Positions 17,406 to 27,004 of a stretch of DNA of 64,000 nucleotides are shown here, piece by piece; the first letter of the stretch is position 1; each line of letters begins with the position of its first letter. The translations under genes and the position numbers were made by a program. The stretch is from Candidatus Nanoarchaeia archaeon. GTDB taxonomy: Archaea; Nanobdellota; Nanobdellia; Woesearchaeales; JACPBV01. Below the pieces are notes generated by a model, which saw only the letters and a program-made list of their open reading frames with translations, was not told where the DNA came from and searched no databases. The stretch covers positions 186,001-250,000 of the forward strand of contig JANQNH010000018.1 in NCBI GenBank assembly GCA_028279655.1, read 5' to 3'.

Positions 17406-18849
17406 ATTTTTATTCTTGTTATTCATTCTAAGCCTAACTATATGCTATGCTACTGAACTTGAGGATGAGTTGATGATAGGAGATGTAAATGAGATCAAGG
17501 AGATCTATAAGGAAAGGAACTCAATAGAGGGACTTGGACAAACAGAAGTAGTGTTTGATTTCATTGGGGTGGAGGAGGAAAAAGTTGAGGAATCAAAGCG
17601 CAGTTTGCAGTCTGTTAGCATGGCTAACTTACAATGCATCGGCCAACCAATGAAAAAGGATGAGATAAGGTTGAAGCGTGGCTTTAATATTATCTCAATC
17701 CCAATATCATTAAGGAACAGATCTCCGGTGTGGTTATGTGAACAGATAGATTGTGTAGTGATTTCAACATATGTTAACAGGAGATGGCTCTTCTATTCTC
17801 CAAGAGTTCCTATCCACATAAGTTCCCTAAAGGAGATAAATGAAACTATTGGATTGGAGGTTATCGTAAGGAAAAACACAAAATTTCCGATCAATGCTTC
17901 TATGAGGGAGATTGCTGTAGATCATCTTAAAGGGTGGAATCTTGTGGGTTATCCTTCTCTAAAGGAAACCCCTATAGAGGATATCTATGATATTTCAAAA
18001 ATAAATCTAATCCTGATGTATGACGGGAAATGGAAATTTTACCGTCCTGGGAGGAGAAGAAACAGTTTTACATCATTAAAGCCTGGCTTTGGATATTGGG
18101 TGAGGGCAAAGGAACCATTTTCAATAACCTATAACGAGGGTCAAGAGAACAATGCTCCAGTAGTAGATTTCATAGAGATACTGCCAGACGATTCCTCGGA
18201 TCCAGGAACCCAGGTAATGCCGAATGCAAACCATGCAAAAGAGGTAAGGATAAATGCAGAGATCACTGATGAAGATGGGGTAGGGGATATAGTATCTGTT
18301 GAAGCAATGACCCCTAAGGGAGGTATAACCTTGGAAAAACAGACAGATATAGACCATAATACTGCAAATTTTTCAGGATCGTTTGACATGGATTATCATG
18401 ATCTACCTGCTGTTTATGATATAGTTGTAGTAGCTTCTGATGGAGAGGATACTGTAAACGAGACAGAGGATTTTGAATATCTGGAGTTGGTTGCATTAGA
18501 ACTCGATACGGCGAACCTTGATTTTGGAGTTCTTGCAGATATGCAGATCGGAAATATCTCAGGAGACGAGGATATGTCTACTGATTTCCCAACAATAAAG
18601 AACGTTGGTAATTCCGTTATTGATGCTGAGATATCAGGAACAGACCTTGTGTATTCTAATTGGGAAATAACTGTAGATAATATAGAGTACAGGCTGGATG
18701 GGGAGTATAGGATCTTGTCTGAGACAATCACGGAGATAGACCTGGACCTGCAGTTAGATGAAACGCAGAGGATGGACCTGTCCTTGTTCATACCAAATGG
18801 AACAACACCAGGCACTTATGGAGGTTCAATCACATTATCAGCAAAATGA
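17380..18849 (+). CDS. Secreted surface protein with GWNLVGYP repeats and WxL-like tail
   Basis: 489 aa with signal peptide ('FLFLLFILSLTICYA'). The middle (about 85-255) holds two copies of a module seen in many archaeal surface proteins, one starting 'LKRGFNIISIPISL' and one with 'LKGWNLVGYP...LKPGFGYWVRA'. The C-terminal ~220 residues parallel the 276-aa protein: an Ig-like part with 'GSFDMDYHDLPAVYDI', then 'LELDTANLDFGVL ... IKNVGNSVIDAEISG ... IPNGTTPGTYGGSITLSA'. It overlaps both neighbours, so the operon is tightly coupled. Confidence 0.75.
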   Translation: MSSQKRKSKFLFLLFILSLTICYATELEDELMIGDVNEIKEIYKERNSIEGLGQTEVVFDFIGVEEEKVEESKRSLQSVSMANLQCIGQPMKKDEIRLKRGFNIISIPISLRNRSPVWLCEQIDCVVISTYVNRRWLFYSPRVPIHISSLKEINETIGLEVIVRKNTKFPINASMREIAVDHLKGWNLVGYPSLKETPIEDIYDISKINLILMYDGKWKFYRPGRRRNSFTSLKPGFGYWVRAKEPFSITYNEGQENNAPVVDFIEILPDDSSDPGTQVMPNANHAKEVRINAEITDEDGVGDIVSVEAMTPKGGITLEKQTDIDHNTANFSGSFDMDYHDLPAVYDIVVVASDGEDTVNETEDFEYLELVALELDTANLDFGVLADMQIGNISGDEDMSTDFPTIKNVGNSVIDAEISGTDLVYSNWEITVDNIEYRLDGEYRILSETITEIDLDLQLDETQRMDLSLFIPNGTTPGTYGGSITLSAK

Positions 18850-20669
18850 AAGGAATAATATGGTTTATTTTTTTATTAGTAATGTCTTTTGCAGTATTTT
18901 CGGACTCTGCAGACCTATCTGTTAATATCATAAATGTAGCTCCATCTGTTAAAGAGATCTCGATAGGGCCAAGCGAAACACAAAAAATCTATAAAACAGG
19001 ATCTGCAATACAGGTTAGTGTTAATGCAACTGTTGGAGATAATAATGGCGTTGGGAGGATTGATGCAGTTAGTGCTTCTGTGATAGGGCCAAGCGTAATT
19101 GAGGAAAGTCCAATCTCATTAACAAATATTACCAATATTAATATAACAGACGGATTATATGGTGGAAGCTTTACTCTGGATGATGGGGATAACACAGGTA
19201 ATTATACTGTAAATGTTACTGTAAATGATAGTTCTCTTTCCAGCTGGAGTGCTTTATTTTTTGAGTATCTTGAAAAAATCTTCTCGGTTTACCTAAATGA
19301 TCCTGAGAACAACACAGAGATACCAGGGGTAAAATATCTGCTGGATGCTTCAACAAATATGGGGGCTGATGATATTGAATTTGATGTTGCATGGGCTTAT
19401 TACTCTGAAGGCAGCTGGCGCTGCAGGTTAAATGAGACCTTCTCTCTTTTTTGCTACAATGATACCCCTGGTACGGAATTTACATGCTTAGGGGATTTTT
19501 CTCAAGATTATCTGAATCCAATGGATGATTGGTTATGCCTTAAGGCTAATGCATCTGATAATGGGAATAATGCAGTCGCCTATTCTGTGGTCCATGTTGA
19601 CAATATCCCTCCTGGTGATATATCAGATCTGAGTGCAATGCCTTCCAGTACTGATGGTTCTATTGATATTAGCTGGACAGCACCTGGGGAGAACAACATA
19701 ACAGGGACTGTAAGCAGCTATCTAATGAAGATAGCGACTTCTGAGATTATAACTGAGGGGGATTTTAATGATGCACAGGATGTTGGTGGAGATTGCTCTA
19801 GCGTTGCTATATCCGGACCTGGAAGTACACAAACCTGCACACAAGAATCTTCTGATCTTCCCGGATATGTTCAGAACAGCAGCACAACATATTACTATGC
19901 ATTCAAGTCTGTTGATGATTTTGGCCAGAATTCCAGTATCTCCAATTCCCCTGGTTCTGTGGCTCCTTATCATGATATTGAAGTTGATACAATATCCTGC
20001 GTAAACAACAAGAATGGGGTAGTATGCAATGATACAACAACAGAGTCTACTAATTACTTATATGATATAATGAATATTAGTGGCAACATAAGCAATGCTG
20101 GGAATTTAAATGAAAGTATAACAGTAGAGGTAAAGCGTTCATCAGTTGTAGTAGATTCAAAACAAGAATATATAACAATTGGTGAGAAAAAGTACATAAG
20201 TGGATTAGAATGGAATGCTTCATATGAATATCCCCCCTTTACTAATCTAGAATTATCAGTCTATGGATTTTCACATAAAAAAACTTACTCAGCTATTAAA
20301 GTTGTTTCTATATTAGATAATGTAAGATTAAGTTGGTATGATGTATCTTTATACCCTGCTCCAACAGAAAGTACCCCCTTCTTTGTTTCAATTAATGTTA
20401 ATAACACCAATTTGGAGGACCATTTTTGGGAAATCCCTATTGAACTTGTCATCAATACTTCCGAGAGTTATTCAATAACTCTCAAAGCTCCTAAAATGCG
20501 CTGTCCTGATAATCTAAGGAAATGCTATATTAATGTAACTTCTCAAGATGATGAGTTGGCATATTGGCAAGTAGATGATTTGAGTAGTGGCTATTATAAT
20601 ATTACAGTAATATCTGGTGAAAATCCCTTGGATCATGTTAGTATTACGAGGTATACTACATTTATTTAA
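18846..20669 (+). CDS. Secreted multi-domain Ig/fibronectin-like protein
   Basis: 607 aa. A signal peptide is followed by an N-terminal Ig-like domain with the same 'VGDNNGVGRIDAVSASVIGPSVI' pattern as its upstream paralogs. A fibronectin-type-III-like segment ('PPGDISDLSAMPSSTDGSIDISWTAPG', about 255-300) comes next, then more beta-rich domains. Several Cys pairs and many NxS/T sites suit an extracellular protein. The ATG overlaps the previous stop (ATGA). No membrane anchor is visible at the end. Confidence 0.75.
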   Translation: MKGIIWFIFLLVMSFAVFSDSADLSVNIINVAPSVKEISIGPSETQKIYKTGSAIQVSVNATVGDNNGVGRIDAVSASVIGPSVIEESPISLTNITNINITDGLYGGSFTLDDGDNTGNYTVNVTVNDSSLSSWSALFFEYLEKIFSVYLNDPENNTEIPGVKYLLDASTNMGADDIEFDVAWAYYSEGSWRCRLNETFSLFCYNDTPGTEFTCLGDFSQDYLNPMDDWLCLKANASDNGNNAVAYSVVHVDNIPPGDISDLSAMPSSTDGSIDISWTAPGENNITGTVSSYLMKIATSEIITEGDFNDAQDVGGDCSSVAISGPGSTQTCTQESSDLPGYVQNSSTTYYYAFKSVDDFGQNSSISNSPGSVAPYHDIEVDTISCVNNKNGVVCNDTTTESTNYLYDIMNISGNISNAGNLNESITVEVKRSSVVVDSKQEYITIGEKKYISGLEWNASYEYPPFTNLELSVYGFSHKKTYSAIKVVSILDNVRLSWYDVSLYPAPTESTPFFVSINVNNTNLEDHFWEIPIELVINTSESYSITLKAPKMRCPDNLRKCYINVTSQDDELAYWQVDDLSSGYYNITVISGENPLDHVSITRYTTFI

Positions 20670-20675
20670 GTTAAA

Positions 20676-21191
20676 ATGAAAAAAAGAATATTATTACTTG
20701 CCTTTTTATTTTTCATGAATGGCCTATTCTTGGTATCTAGTGAATGTGAGAGTAATTTTGAGGTTAATGCTTTTTACATAAACAAAACTCCAAGTTGTGA
20801 AAATTTAATGTATATCCAAATTAGAGATACTGCCTGTAAACCATTCCCGCCACCAGGTAATTGTTGGGAATCCTATGAAGAAGCGACATTACAACTTCCA
20901 AAAGAACTGGATACATCTAAGACGAGAACAGTGAAATTAAGAAAAGATGAAGATTCTTTGGAATGGATTTCAATGGAATGTCATACACAAGGAATCTATA
21001 ATGTATCCATACTACTGTTAGCGGAAGAATTTTCTTGTGACAAGACATTAATTTTGAATCTTACTTCCTTTGAAGAGAGTAAAGAATTCATCCCTTTTTC
21101 AGGCTATTCACTACTCGGTCCATTACTTATTATGATAGCATTTATCTCTTTAACTATAGCTTCTTTATTCCTTATTTTTAAAAGGAAATGA
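20676..21191 (+). CDS. Small membrane-anchored Cys-rich surface protein
   Basis: 171 aa with a signal peptide, a Cys-rich ectodomain and a C-terminal membrane helix ('LLIMIAFISLTIASLFLIF') ending KRK. The ectodomain is paralogous to the start of the 1515-aa gene: both have DTxCxxxPPxCWxxYxxATLxLP, then a SMxCxTxGxYxVxxxLL block. It may be a truncated relative of that protein. It is 6 nt after the previous gene. Confidence 0.75.
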   Translation: MKKRILLLAFLFFMNGLFLVSSECESNFEVNAFYINKTPSCENLMYIQIRDTACKPFPPPGNCWESYEEATLQLPKELDTSKTRTVKLRKDEDSLEWISMECHTQGIYNVSILLLAEEFSCDKTLILNLTSFEESKEFIPFSGYSLLGPLLIMIAFISLTIASLFLIFKRK

Positions 21192-21262
21192 ACTAATCAA
21201 AGATGGAAAATAGAAAACCTTATATATTACTGAATACATTATTAATACATTATTAATGTATA

Positions 21263-21403
21263 ATGAAAGTTCAAGTAGATAATGTAGATGAAGTATTGGA
21301 GAAAGAAGTTGATTCTTACAGTACAAGTACTAGGATTATTATACCAAAAAAATACGCTAACAGGAGGGTAAAAGTTCTTATCTTGAAAAATGAAAAGAGA
21401 TAG
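21263..21403 (+). CDS. DUF2080-type transposon-associated small protein
   Basis: 46 aa, too short for the ORF track. 'MKVQVDNVDEVLEKEV...STSTRIIIPKKYANRRVKVLILK' matches the pattern of DUF2080 proteins (E/V-D-EVLEKEV ... RIYVPKKW-GK-VKVL), small archaeal proteins often found with IS-type transposases. No transposase is next to it. It has a TTATATATTAC box upstream, flanked by near-palindromic ATACATTA/TTAATGTAT repeats. It overlaps the start of the 1515-aa gene by 14 nt and lies between two paralogous surface genes, which hints at a past rearrangement. Confidence 0.65.
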   Translation: MKVQVDNVDEVLEKEVDSYSTSTRIIIPKKYANRRVKVLILKNEKR

Positions 21404-24400
21404 TTATCTAATTTTTATTTTTTTACTTGTATTTTTGGTAGGTTTAGTAAAGATAATTAGTGCTACTTCCTGTGATTCAGATATTACTCTTTCAGCTACA
21501 TATACAGGGGGAAACTCCAATTCCATATATTGTGACAAACTTTTAACTATAGATCTAGAGGACACTAGCTGCACTGGCATGCCACCTGAATGTTGGAATG
21601 GTTATGGAAATGCAACTTTATCATTACCTCCTAATATAAGCACAACTTCAAATCTAGCTATTGAATTGTCCACAGGAGATTCAGACGAATCATGGACTGG
21701 AATGTCTTGCAATACAACTGGATTATATCTTGTGAATGCAACTTTAAATATATCAGACGGAACCGAATGCAATGTTAATTTTACCTTAAACTTTACAGGG
21801 TTTTCTACCAATCCAAATCTAATTATAACTTTTCCATCCATCCCAGAAAATCAGACAATAGGGTCTCATTATGTTTTTAATATTACAATTAACAATACAG
21901 GAGATGATAATGCAACTCTAGTTGATGGAACGCTCACAGCTAGCGATTCCTCTATAATTAATGTGTCTAATGGAACAATAAACGTTACAAAAATAGTGAA
22001 TGCTACTTTGATTAATGTCACACTTAATATCTCCTTTTTGGATGGAGGAGACACATATGTTGAAGTTGCTCAATTAGACTACTATAGAAGCAGCGGGATC
22101 TACTATGGAAGTGCAACTGGCACCAGTAATACCTTTCATGTTAATTATGATCCCTCACTTACTACGATCCCAAATATCTCAATCCAAGCCAACCTGACTG
22201 GCTCTTTAGAGATGGATTCGTATCATTCAGATACAGATACCTATGACAGTGATGGGACGGTTAATTATACATGGTCTGGGCAGACCAATGTATCTGTGAT
22301 ATTTAATAAGACCTCAAGGATCTTTAGCTTTACGGGGAACAATAATTTTACAGGGGCTGAGAATATAACTGTGCAGGCAAGAGATCAGCTGAACGCCAGT
22401 GTTAACCAGACTTTCTCAATCTTTTTCTACAACTCTTCTTCTGAATCCTGTAATGGGGTAGACGACGATGGAGATACGCTGGATGATGAGAACGAGGACA
22501 ATGATGGATTATTGACACAGTCCTGCTGCCCTGGGTCATGCACCTCTGCTGGTTCTCAAACATGCACTAATGGAACCTGGACTGACTGTGCAGGATACAC
22601 CCTGGCTTCTGGCAGTTCAGGAGGGGGTTCAGGCAGGGCTTCATCAGCAGTACAAAAATCAGTTGTGGACTCAGCTCAAAGCGGACAAAGCACAGAATCA
22701 AAAGAAGAAAAGGCTTCGACACCAGCACCAGCTAAAGTTGATGCACCAAGAAATGATGGCGGTTCTGTGGAAAAGGTAAGAACCATACAGGAAAAGATGA
22801 TAGAGAAGATAGCAAACAACAGGGTGAAACACATAAGGGAGGTCCATTCTGCAGGAGGAAAGACAAAGTTTGTTGAGAAGATAAGGAATATTGACTTTTT
22901 TAGCCTGCAGAATGTTAGGGTAACCTTGGAGATCCCTAAGGATGTTGTCAAAACAACAGATGATATAATCGAGATAACTCCATATAAAATATTGAATTAT
23001 GATCCTAAGGTGCAGTTCAACCTCGGTAGCATAGCGGTAAGGGAAGAGAAGCTGATAGAGTATGTAGTAAACAAGCAGTTGACAAAGGAGGATATTGAAA
23101 GGATAATCTTCAGTATTGATATGGAAAATGTTTCAAGGGAAAACGAAAGAGAAGAGCTGTTTGAAAAGACCCATGAGGTTGTTAATATAACGACAAAGGC
23201 AAGAGTGGATGAGAAGAACAATGAAACAGAGTTCACTATCGATCTTGGAATAAGGAATGATACGATATTGTATGATACTAATGTATATACAGAGATCCCA
23301 AAATGCATGGTGGAGATAATAGAAGAAGTTATGATAGAATCAGACATAGAGTTTGAGATCGTTGCCAGAGACCCTTTGGTTATGTGGCACTTCAAGACAT
23401 TGGGTAGAGGAGACCAGCTAAAGTACGTGATAAAGTCTATAGCAGACGAGGACTGCCTTAATGAGATGAAGACCTATGCGGTTGCCCTTCATATAGTATC
23501 ACTGAATGTAGATCTATCTTCTCCTGAACAACAGATGAAAAGAATCTATCTTCCAGTTGCTATCTTGGTGCTTTTGATTGTTGGATTCTTTGCTTCAGCA
23601 GATTATCTGGACAATAAAAAACATCATATAAGAAGGTTAGAGGATATTGTTAGATATATACACCAAAAATTCAAGAATGGATTCAAAACCGAGAATATTG
23701 AATCCAAACTAGTATGGCATGGCTTTGACTCAGAGGATGTAACACAAGTGATGAAATACTATAAGAAGCATAGACTGACAAGGTTCGTCCATAGGCATAT
23801 ATTTGGGGGTGAGATATTATTCCTGACTATCTTGATCATCTTTAATGTCCTTGATTTCCTTAAATTCCTTCCAGGGGATATGGATTTCCTGAAGAAGATA
23901 ATCTCATGGACACTGTTGAGCTATTTGCTATATAGGCTTAGCCTGATGAAGATATTATTCGGGGATGTAAAATACAGAAAGATATTGGATATAACCCTGT
24001 TAATCCTGTTCTTTTCTCTTATATTCAAGCTAATAATCAATTTCGCAAAAAGCTCCTTTGTTGAAACAAGGTTCTTTAGTACCCTACTGGCGACTATCGG
24101 GAGGTTTGCTCCGGAAGTAAACATCATAACACTGTATCTTGGTTTTGTAGGCCTCATACTGGTCTCTGTATTTATCTCCTTCTTCATAAAGACCAGCAGC
24201 CCTTCTTTCTTCTATGCATTTACATCTATATTTGGAAGACATAAGCTGAATAGTAAACACTATATACTGAAAAAGATAGTAAAACTGGTATTCGTATATC
24301 TCACTCTTCTGATATTCTATATCACAGTCTACAATTTTGCATTTGAATGGCTTGCAATGGCTATAGATGCATCTATCCTGATGGTAGCTATAGCGGTAAC

Positions 24401-25937
24401 TATATTTACCTTTATCAGAAGGGAGTATCATCTGCTGATATATCACAAGATAAAAGGCTTGTTTAAGGTTCAGGTAAGCTCTGGTCTTGAAAGGATTGTG
24501 TCAATGACAGATTCCTTTAATATCAAGTTCTTTAACCTTCTCCCTTACAGAAAGTTCATCTACCTTGCGATCATAGGAGTGCTTATACTCCATCTGATAG
24601 CTGAGGCAGGCATATTCTTGATACCTTATGCTTCAGGAATGACAGATACTCCTTATTTCAAGGAGCTTGGAAAGGATCATTCTCCATTGTTCAATGTGAT
24701 GGGAGATTTAAGCCATTCTGATGATGTAAGGAGCTTGTATGCGCAGAAAACAGATGAACTGGATGCTAGAAGGAGTGTTGAGGTTTTCCTGATTTATTTA
24801 ATGAATATTATGGCTGTTTTTTTCCTTTTAGTGAATCCTATGATAATATGGCTTCATATGCATAAAGAAAGGAACAAACCAGCACACAAGGTGGAACCAA
24901 TAAAATCAAGGTCTTATACTGTATTCCAGTTCCTTTTTATAATAAGCATGGTAGCATTATTCATCCTTCCTGTATTTAAGATCGATTATGCTCCTGAAAG
25001 AAAAGGGGATGGATGGATGTACGGTTCAAGTATCAGCGGTATTGACATAAAGACTCAGCAGCTTGATGATGAGATGATATACCTCATCGGGTGGGTCATA
25101 TTGATCGGTGTAGCATTAGGCATAAACTTCCTAATATATAAGAAGGAATTCTACAAACAGATGACTGCTGTTATAAATACTCTTAATATATCGATAGTGT
25201 TGGTCTATCTTGGGAGATTTTACCTGGATATACACAGGTATTTTGTGGGGTCTCTGGAAATCCTTGTCAGTTCGGATATCTTCCTGTTCATAAATATAGG
25301 AATATTCTTCATTGCGAGCTCATTATTCTATATATTTGGAATCCTGTTGCTGGCATTAGAGCTTTTCGTAAGGGGAGAGATATATATGCCAAGGTTCATA
25401 ATCAGTATAATCAAGGTAGTCTATAAGGATACGGACAGGATTTTCTATCACCTAACAAGACATCATCACCTAAGGCATCTAAGGTTCTATGAACACCACA
25501 TTGAGGCAGAACACGGCAAGAGGGAAGAATACCTTCACAAACACATAAAAGAGGTAATAAAGCATACTCATGATAATGAGGAACTGTTGATGCAGGTGAT
25601 CAGAAGGGATGTAAGGAAAGAGAAGCACGATCTTCATTTTATCGAAGAGCACCTCTTGGAGCATAACTGGCCAGAGGCAATGGTCAAAAAAGCGCTAAAT
25701 AAGATAAGAAGAGACCCCCGTATGAAGAAGGAGATATTAAAAATCAGGTCTATCCATGACCTCCATAAGAAGAGCAAATCTACAAAAACCAAGGTCCAGG
25801 AGGAGTATAAGAACCATAGGAATATCTCGAAAATTCTTAGGAAGCACGGTAATAATAAAGAGACCAAGGAAATCTTGTCAAAGATTCGTCTGAGAAGAAA
25901 GGATAGGAAGAAATTAAGGAAGCATATAAAAAGCTAA
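21390..25937 (+). CDS. 1515-aa surface/polytopic membrane protein
   Basis: Signal peptide (~1-27); Cys-rich N-terminal domain shared with the 171-aa upstream protein; beta-rich domains; a MopE-like Cys/Asp motif ('CNGVDDDGDTLDDENEDNDG', ~355-375); a Ser/Gly and Lys/Ala linker; a CARDB-like region. About ten or more membrane helices fill ~710-1340. A His- and Lys-rich cytoplasmic tail follows. Two short helical segments ('ENIESKLVWHGFDSEDVTQVMKY' and 'EHLLEHNWPEAMVKKALNKI') look like UBA-type three-helix motifs. Function is unknown; the design suggests a sensor or an envelope transport/assembly component. Confidence 0.75.
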   Translation: MKRDSYLIFIFLLVFLVGLVKIISATSCDSDITLSATYTGGNSNSIYCDKLLTIDLEDTSCTGMPPECWNGYGNATLSLPPNISTTSNLAIELSTGDSDESWTGMSCNTTGLYLVNATLNISDGTECNVNFTLNFTGFSTNPNLIITFPSIPENQTIGSHYVFNITINNTGDDNATLVDGTLTASDSSIINVSNGTINVTKIVNATLINVTLNISFLDGGDTYVEVAQLDYYRSSGIYYGSATGTSNTFHVNYDPSLTTIPNISIQANLTGSLEMDSYHSDTDTYDSDGTVNYTWSGQTNVSVIFNKTSRIFSFTGNNNFTGAENITVQARDQLNASVNQTFSIFFYNSSSESCNGVDDDGDTLDDENEDNDGLLTQSCCPGSCTSAGSQTCTNGTWTDCAGYTLASGSSGGGSGRASSAVQKSVVDSAQSGQSTESKEEKASTPAPAKVDAPRNDGGSVEKVRTIQEKMIEKIANNRVKHIREVHSAGGKTKFVEKIRNIDFFSLQNVRVTLEIPKDVVKTTDDIIEITPYKILNYDPKVQFNLGSIAVREEKLIEYVVNKQLTKEDIERIIFSIDMENVSRENEREELFEKTHEVVNITTKARVDEKNNETEFTIDLGIRNDTILYDTNVYTEIPKCMVEIIEEVMIESDIEFEIVARDPLVMWHFKTLGRGDQLKYVIKSIADEDCLNEMKTYAVALHIVSLNVDLSSPEQQMKRIYLPVAILVLLIVGFFASADYLDNKKHHIRRLEDIVRYIHQKFKNGFKTENIESKLVWHGFDSEDVTQVMKYYKKHRLTRFVHRHIFGGEILFLTILIIFNVLDFLKFLPGDMDFLKKIISWTLLSYLLYRLSLMKILFGDVKYRKILDITLLILFFSLIFKLIINFAKSSFVETRFFSTLLATIGRFAPEVNIITLYLGFVGLILVSVFISFFIKTSSPSFFYAFTSIFGRHKLNSKHYILKKIVKLVFVYLTLLIFYITVYNFAFEWLAMAIDASILMVAIAVTIFTFIRREYHLLIYHKIKGLFKVQVSSGLERIVSMTDSFNIKFFNLLPYRKFIYLAIIGVLILHLIAEAGIFLIPYASGMTDTPYFKELGKDHSPLFNVMGDLSHSDDVRSLYAQKTDELDARRSVEVFLIYLMNIMAVFFLLVNPMIIWLHMHKERNKPAHKVEPIKSRSYTVFQFLFIISMVALFILPVFKIDYAPERKGDGWMYGSSISGIDIKTQQLDDEMIYLIGWVILIGVALGINFLIYKKEFYKQMTAVINTLNISIVLVYLGRFYLDIHRYFVGSLEILVSSDIFLFINIGIFFIASSLFYIFGILLLALELFVRGEIYMPRFIISIIKVVYKDTDRIFYHLTRHHHLRHLRFYEHHIEAEHGKREEYLHKHIKEVIKHTHDNEELLMQVIRRDVRKEKHDLHFIEEHLLEHNWPEAMVKKALNKIRRDPRMKKEILKIRSIHDLHKKSKSTKTKVQEEYKNHRNISKILRKHGNNKETKEILSKIRLRRKDRKKLRKHIKS

Positions 25938-25949
25938 GTATATCCTTGT

Positions 25950-26307
25950 CTCCGTTCAAAATCTAGCTACGCTAGGGTTAGCAGCTTCAAAGTTCTCGAT
26001 GTTAGTATCTATAGCTGACATTCCCCGTAAGGGACATCCCCCTTGTCAGTTACATCTAAATTATTTCAAAAAAATTTTAAGTCAGTCCCTACCTCAACCC
26101 TTTTAGAAATAAAAGATTTCTAAACCTTCAAAGTTGCTTTGCAACGTTTGAAGTAAAGGGTAAGGATTGATCGGGACTGACTAAATTTTTAGGAAATTAG
26201 GAAGCCTAAATGAATCCATTCACCTCCAATCCTAAAGGATAGAGATATCTGGCTTCCTAATTTATAGAACTTTGACCTTAGGCTGCTAACCTACATTTTG
26301 AACGGAG
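25950..26307. other. Large multi-armed foldback element (candidate structured RNA)
   Basis: This fills the 427-nt gap after the 1515-aa gene. The ends pair exactly over 13 bp (CTCCGTTCAAAAT at 25950-25962 with 26295-26307). Inside are CTAGC-tac-GCTAG, GGTTAGCAGC/GCTGCTAACC, TCAAAGTTCT/AGAACTTTGA, then three arms: GATGT..ACATC with CTGACA/TGTCAG; AGTCAGTCCC/GGGACTGACT enclosing a twin hairpin; TTAGGAAGCC/GGCTTCCTAA with ATCCT-aa-AGGAT. Nearly every base can pair. I see no SRP or RNase P RNA core motifs, and no ORF. It may be an ncRNA or a foldback mobile element; strand is undetermined. Confidence 0.6.
26102..26153. repeat. Twin-hairpin element, copy 2 (inside the large element)
   Basis: TTTAGAAAT-aaaag-ATTTCTAAA (26102-26124) followed by CTTCAAAGTTGC-ttt-GCAACgTTTGAAG (26126-26153), closed by ACCCTTTT/AAAGGGT. 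The layout matches copies at 4461, 32175 and 53020. Confidence 0.5.
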
Positions 26308-26364
26308 CCACATTAATGCAAACATTTTTAAACCATGCGTTTCAATATTGATATAGGTGGTTTT

Positions 26365-27003
26365 ATGAAATATGATCTACATGTACATACCCATTATTCG
26401 GCATGTTCTATACTTAGACCTAGAACCATACTGAAGGTAGCTAAGAAAGCTAAACTGGACGGTCTGGCGGTAGTAGACCATAACTCTGTAAGAGGGGGGC
26501 TTGAGGTCAAAAAGGAGAATAAGGATAAGAGCCTGGAGATAGTACCCTCCACTGAGATCAGTACAGACAGGGGGCATGTTGTCGGTCTGTATGTCACAAA
26601 AGATATCAAGTCAAGGGAATTCTTTAATGTTACAGAGGAGATAAAGAATCAGGGGGGGATAGTCATACTTGCGCATCCATTCAGGATGATCCCCTATCTG
26701 AGGTCCAAGGTCAAGGGCATAGATATCAGGAAATATCTGGATGCTGTTGAATGCTACAATGCAAGGACCTCTTATTTCGGGAATAGAGGTGCTGGGAAAC
26801 TTGCGGAAGAATTTAATCTGGCAAAGACAGGCGGTTCTGATGCACATTTCTCTTTTGAGGTTGGCAGGAGCTATACATTATTTGACGGAGACCTTAGGAA
26901 AGCGATCCAGAAAAAGGAGACAAGGGCTGCAGGAAGCAATGTTACAGGCTTAGCAGGCAGCACTTTTAGTTTCTTTAAAAAGCACTTACTGAGGTGGTGG
27001 TAA
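26365..27003 (+). CDS. PHP-domain metal-dependent phosphoesterase
   Basis: 212 aa from ATG 26365. This start is preferred to the ORF-track 26335, which sits too close to a TTTTTAAACC box, and it has an AGGTGG ribosome site. PHP motifs: 'YDLHVHTHYS' (HxH), 'GLAVVDHNS' (DH), 'STEISTDRGHVVGLY' (E, H), 'ILAHPFR' (H), 'TGGSDAHF' (D-x-H). Stand-alone PHP proteins of this size hydrolyse phosphoesters such as nucleotides or inositol/histidinol phosphates; the substrate here is unknown. It is 1 nt upstream of carS, so it could act in the lipid operon. Confidence 0.85.
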   Translation: MKYDLHVHTHYSACSILRPRTILKVAKKAKLDGLAVVDHNSVRGGLEVKKENKDKSLEIVPSTEISTDRGHVVGLYVTKDIKSREFFNVTEEIKNQGGIVILAHPFRMIPYLRSKVKGIDIRKYLDAVECYNARTSYFGNRGAGKLAEEFNLAKTGGSDAHFSFEVGRSYTLFDGDLRKAIQKKETRAAGSNVTGLAGSTFSFFKKHLLRWW

Positions 27004-27004
27004 G

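Noticed and set aside
25950-26307. SRP RNA or RNase P RNA
   Set aside because: The characteristic core motifs of either RNA are not recognisable, and the branching pattern does not match; recorded instead as unknown structured element.
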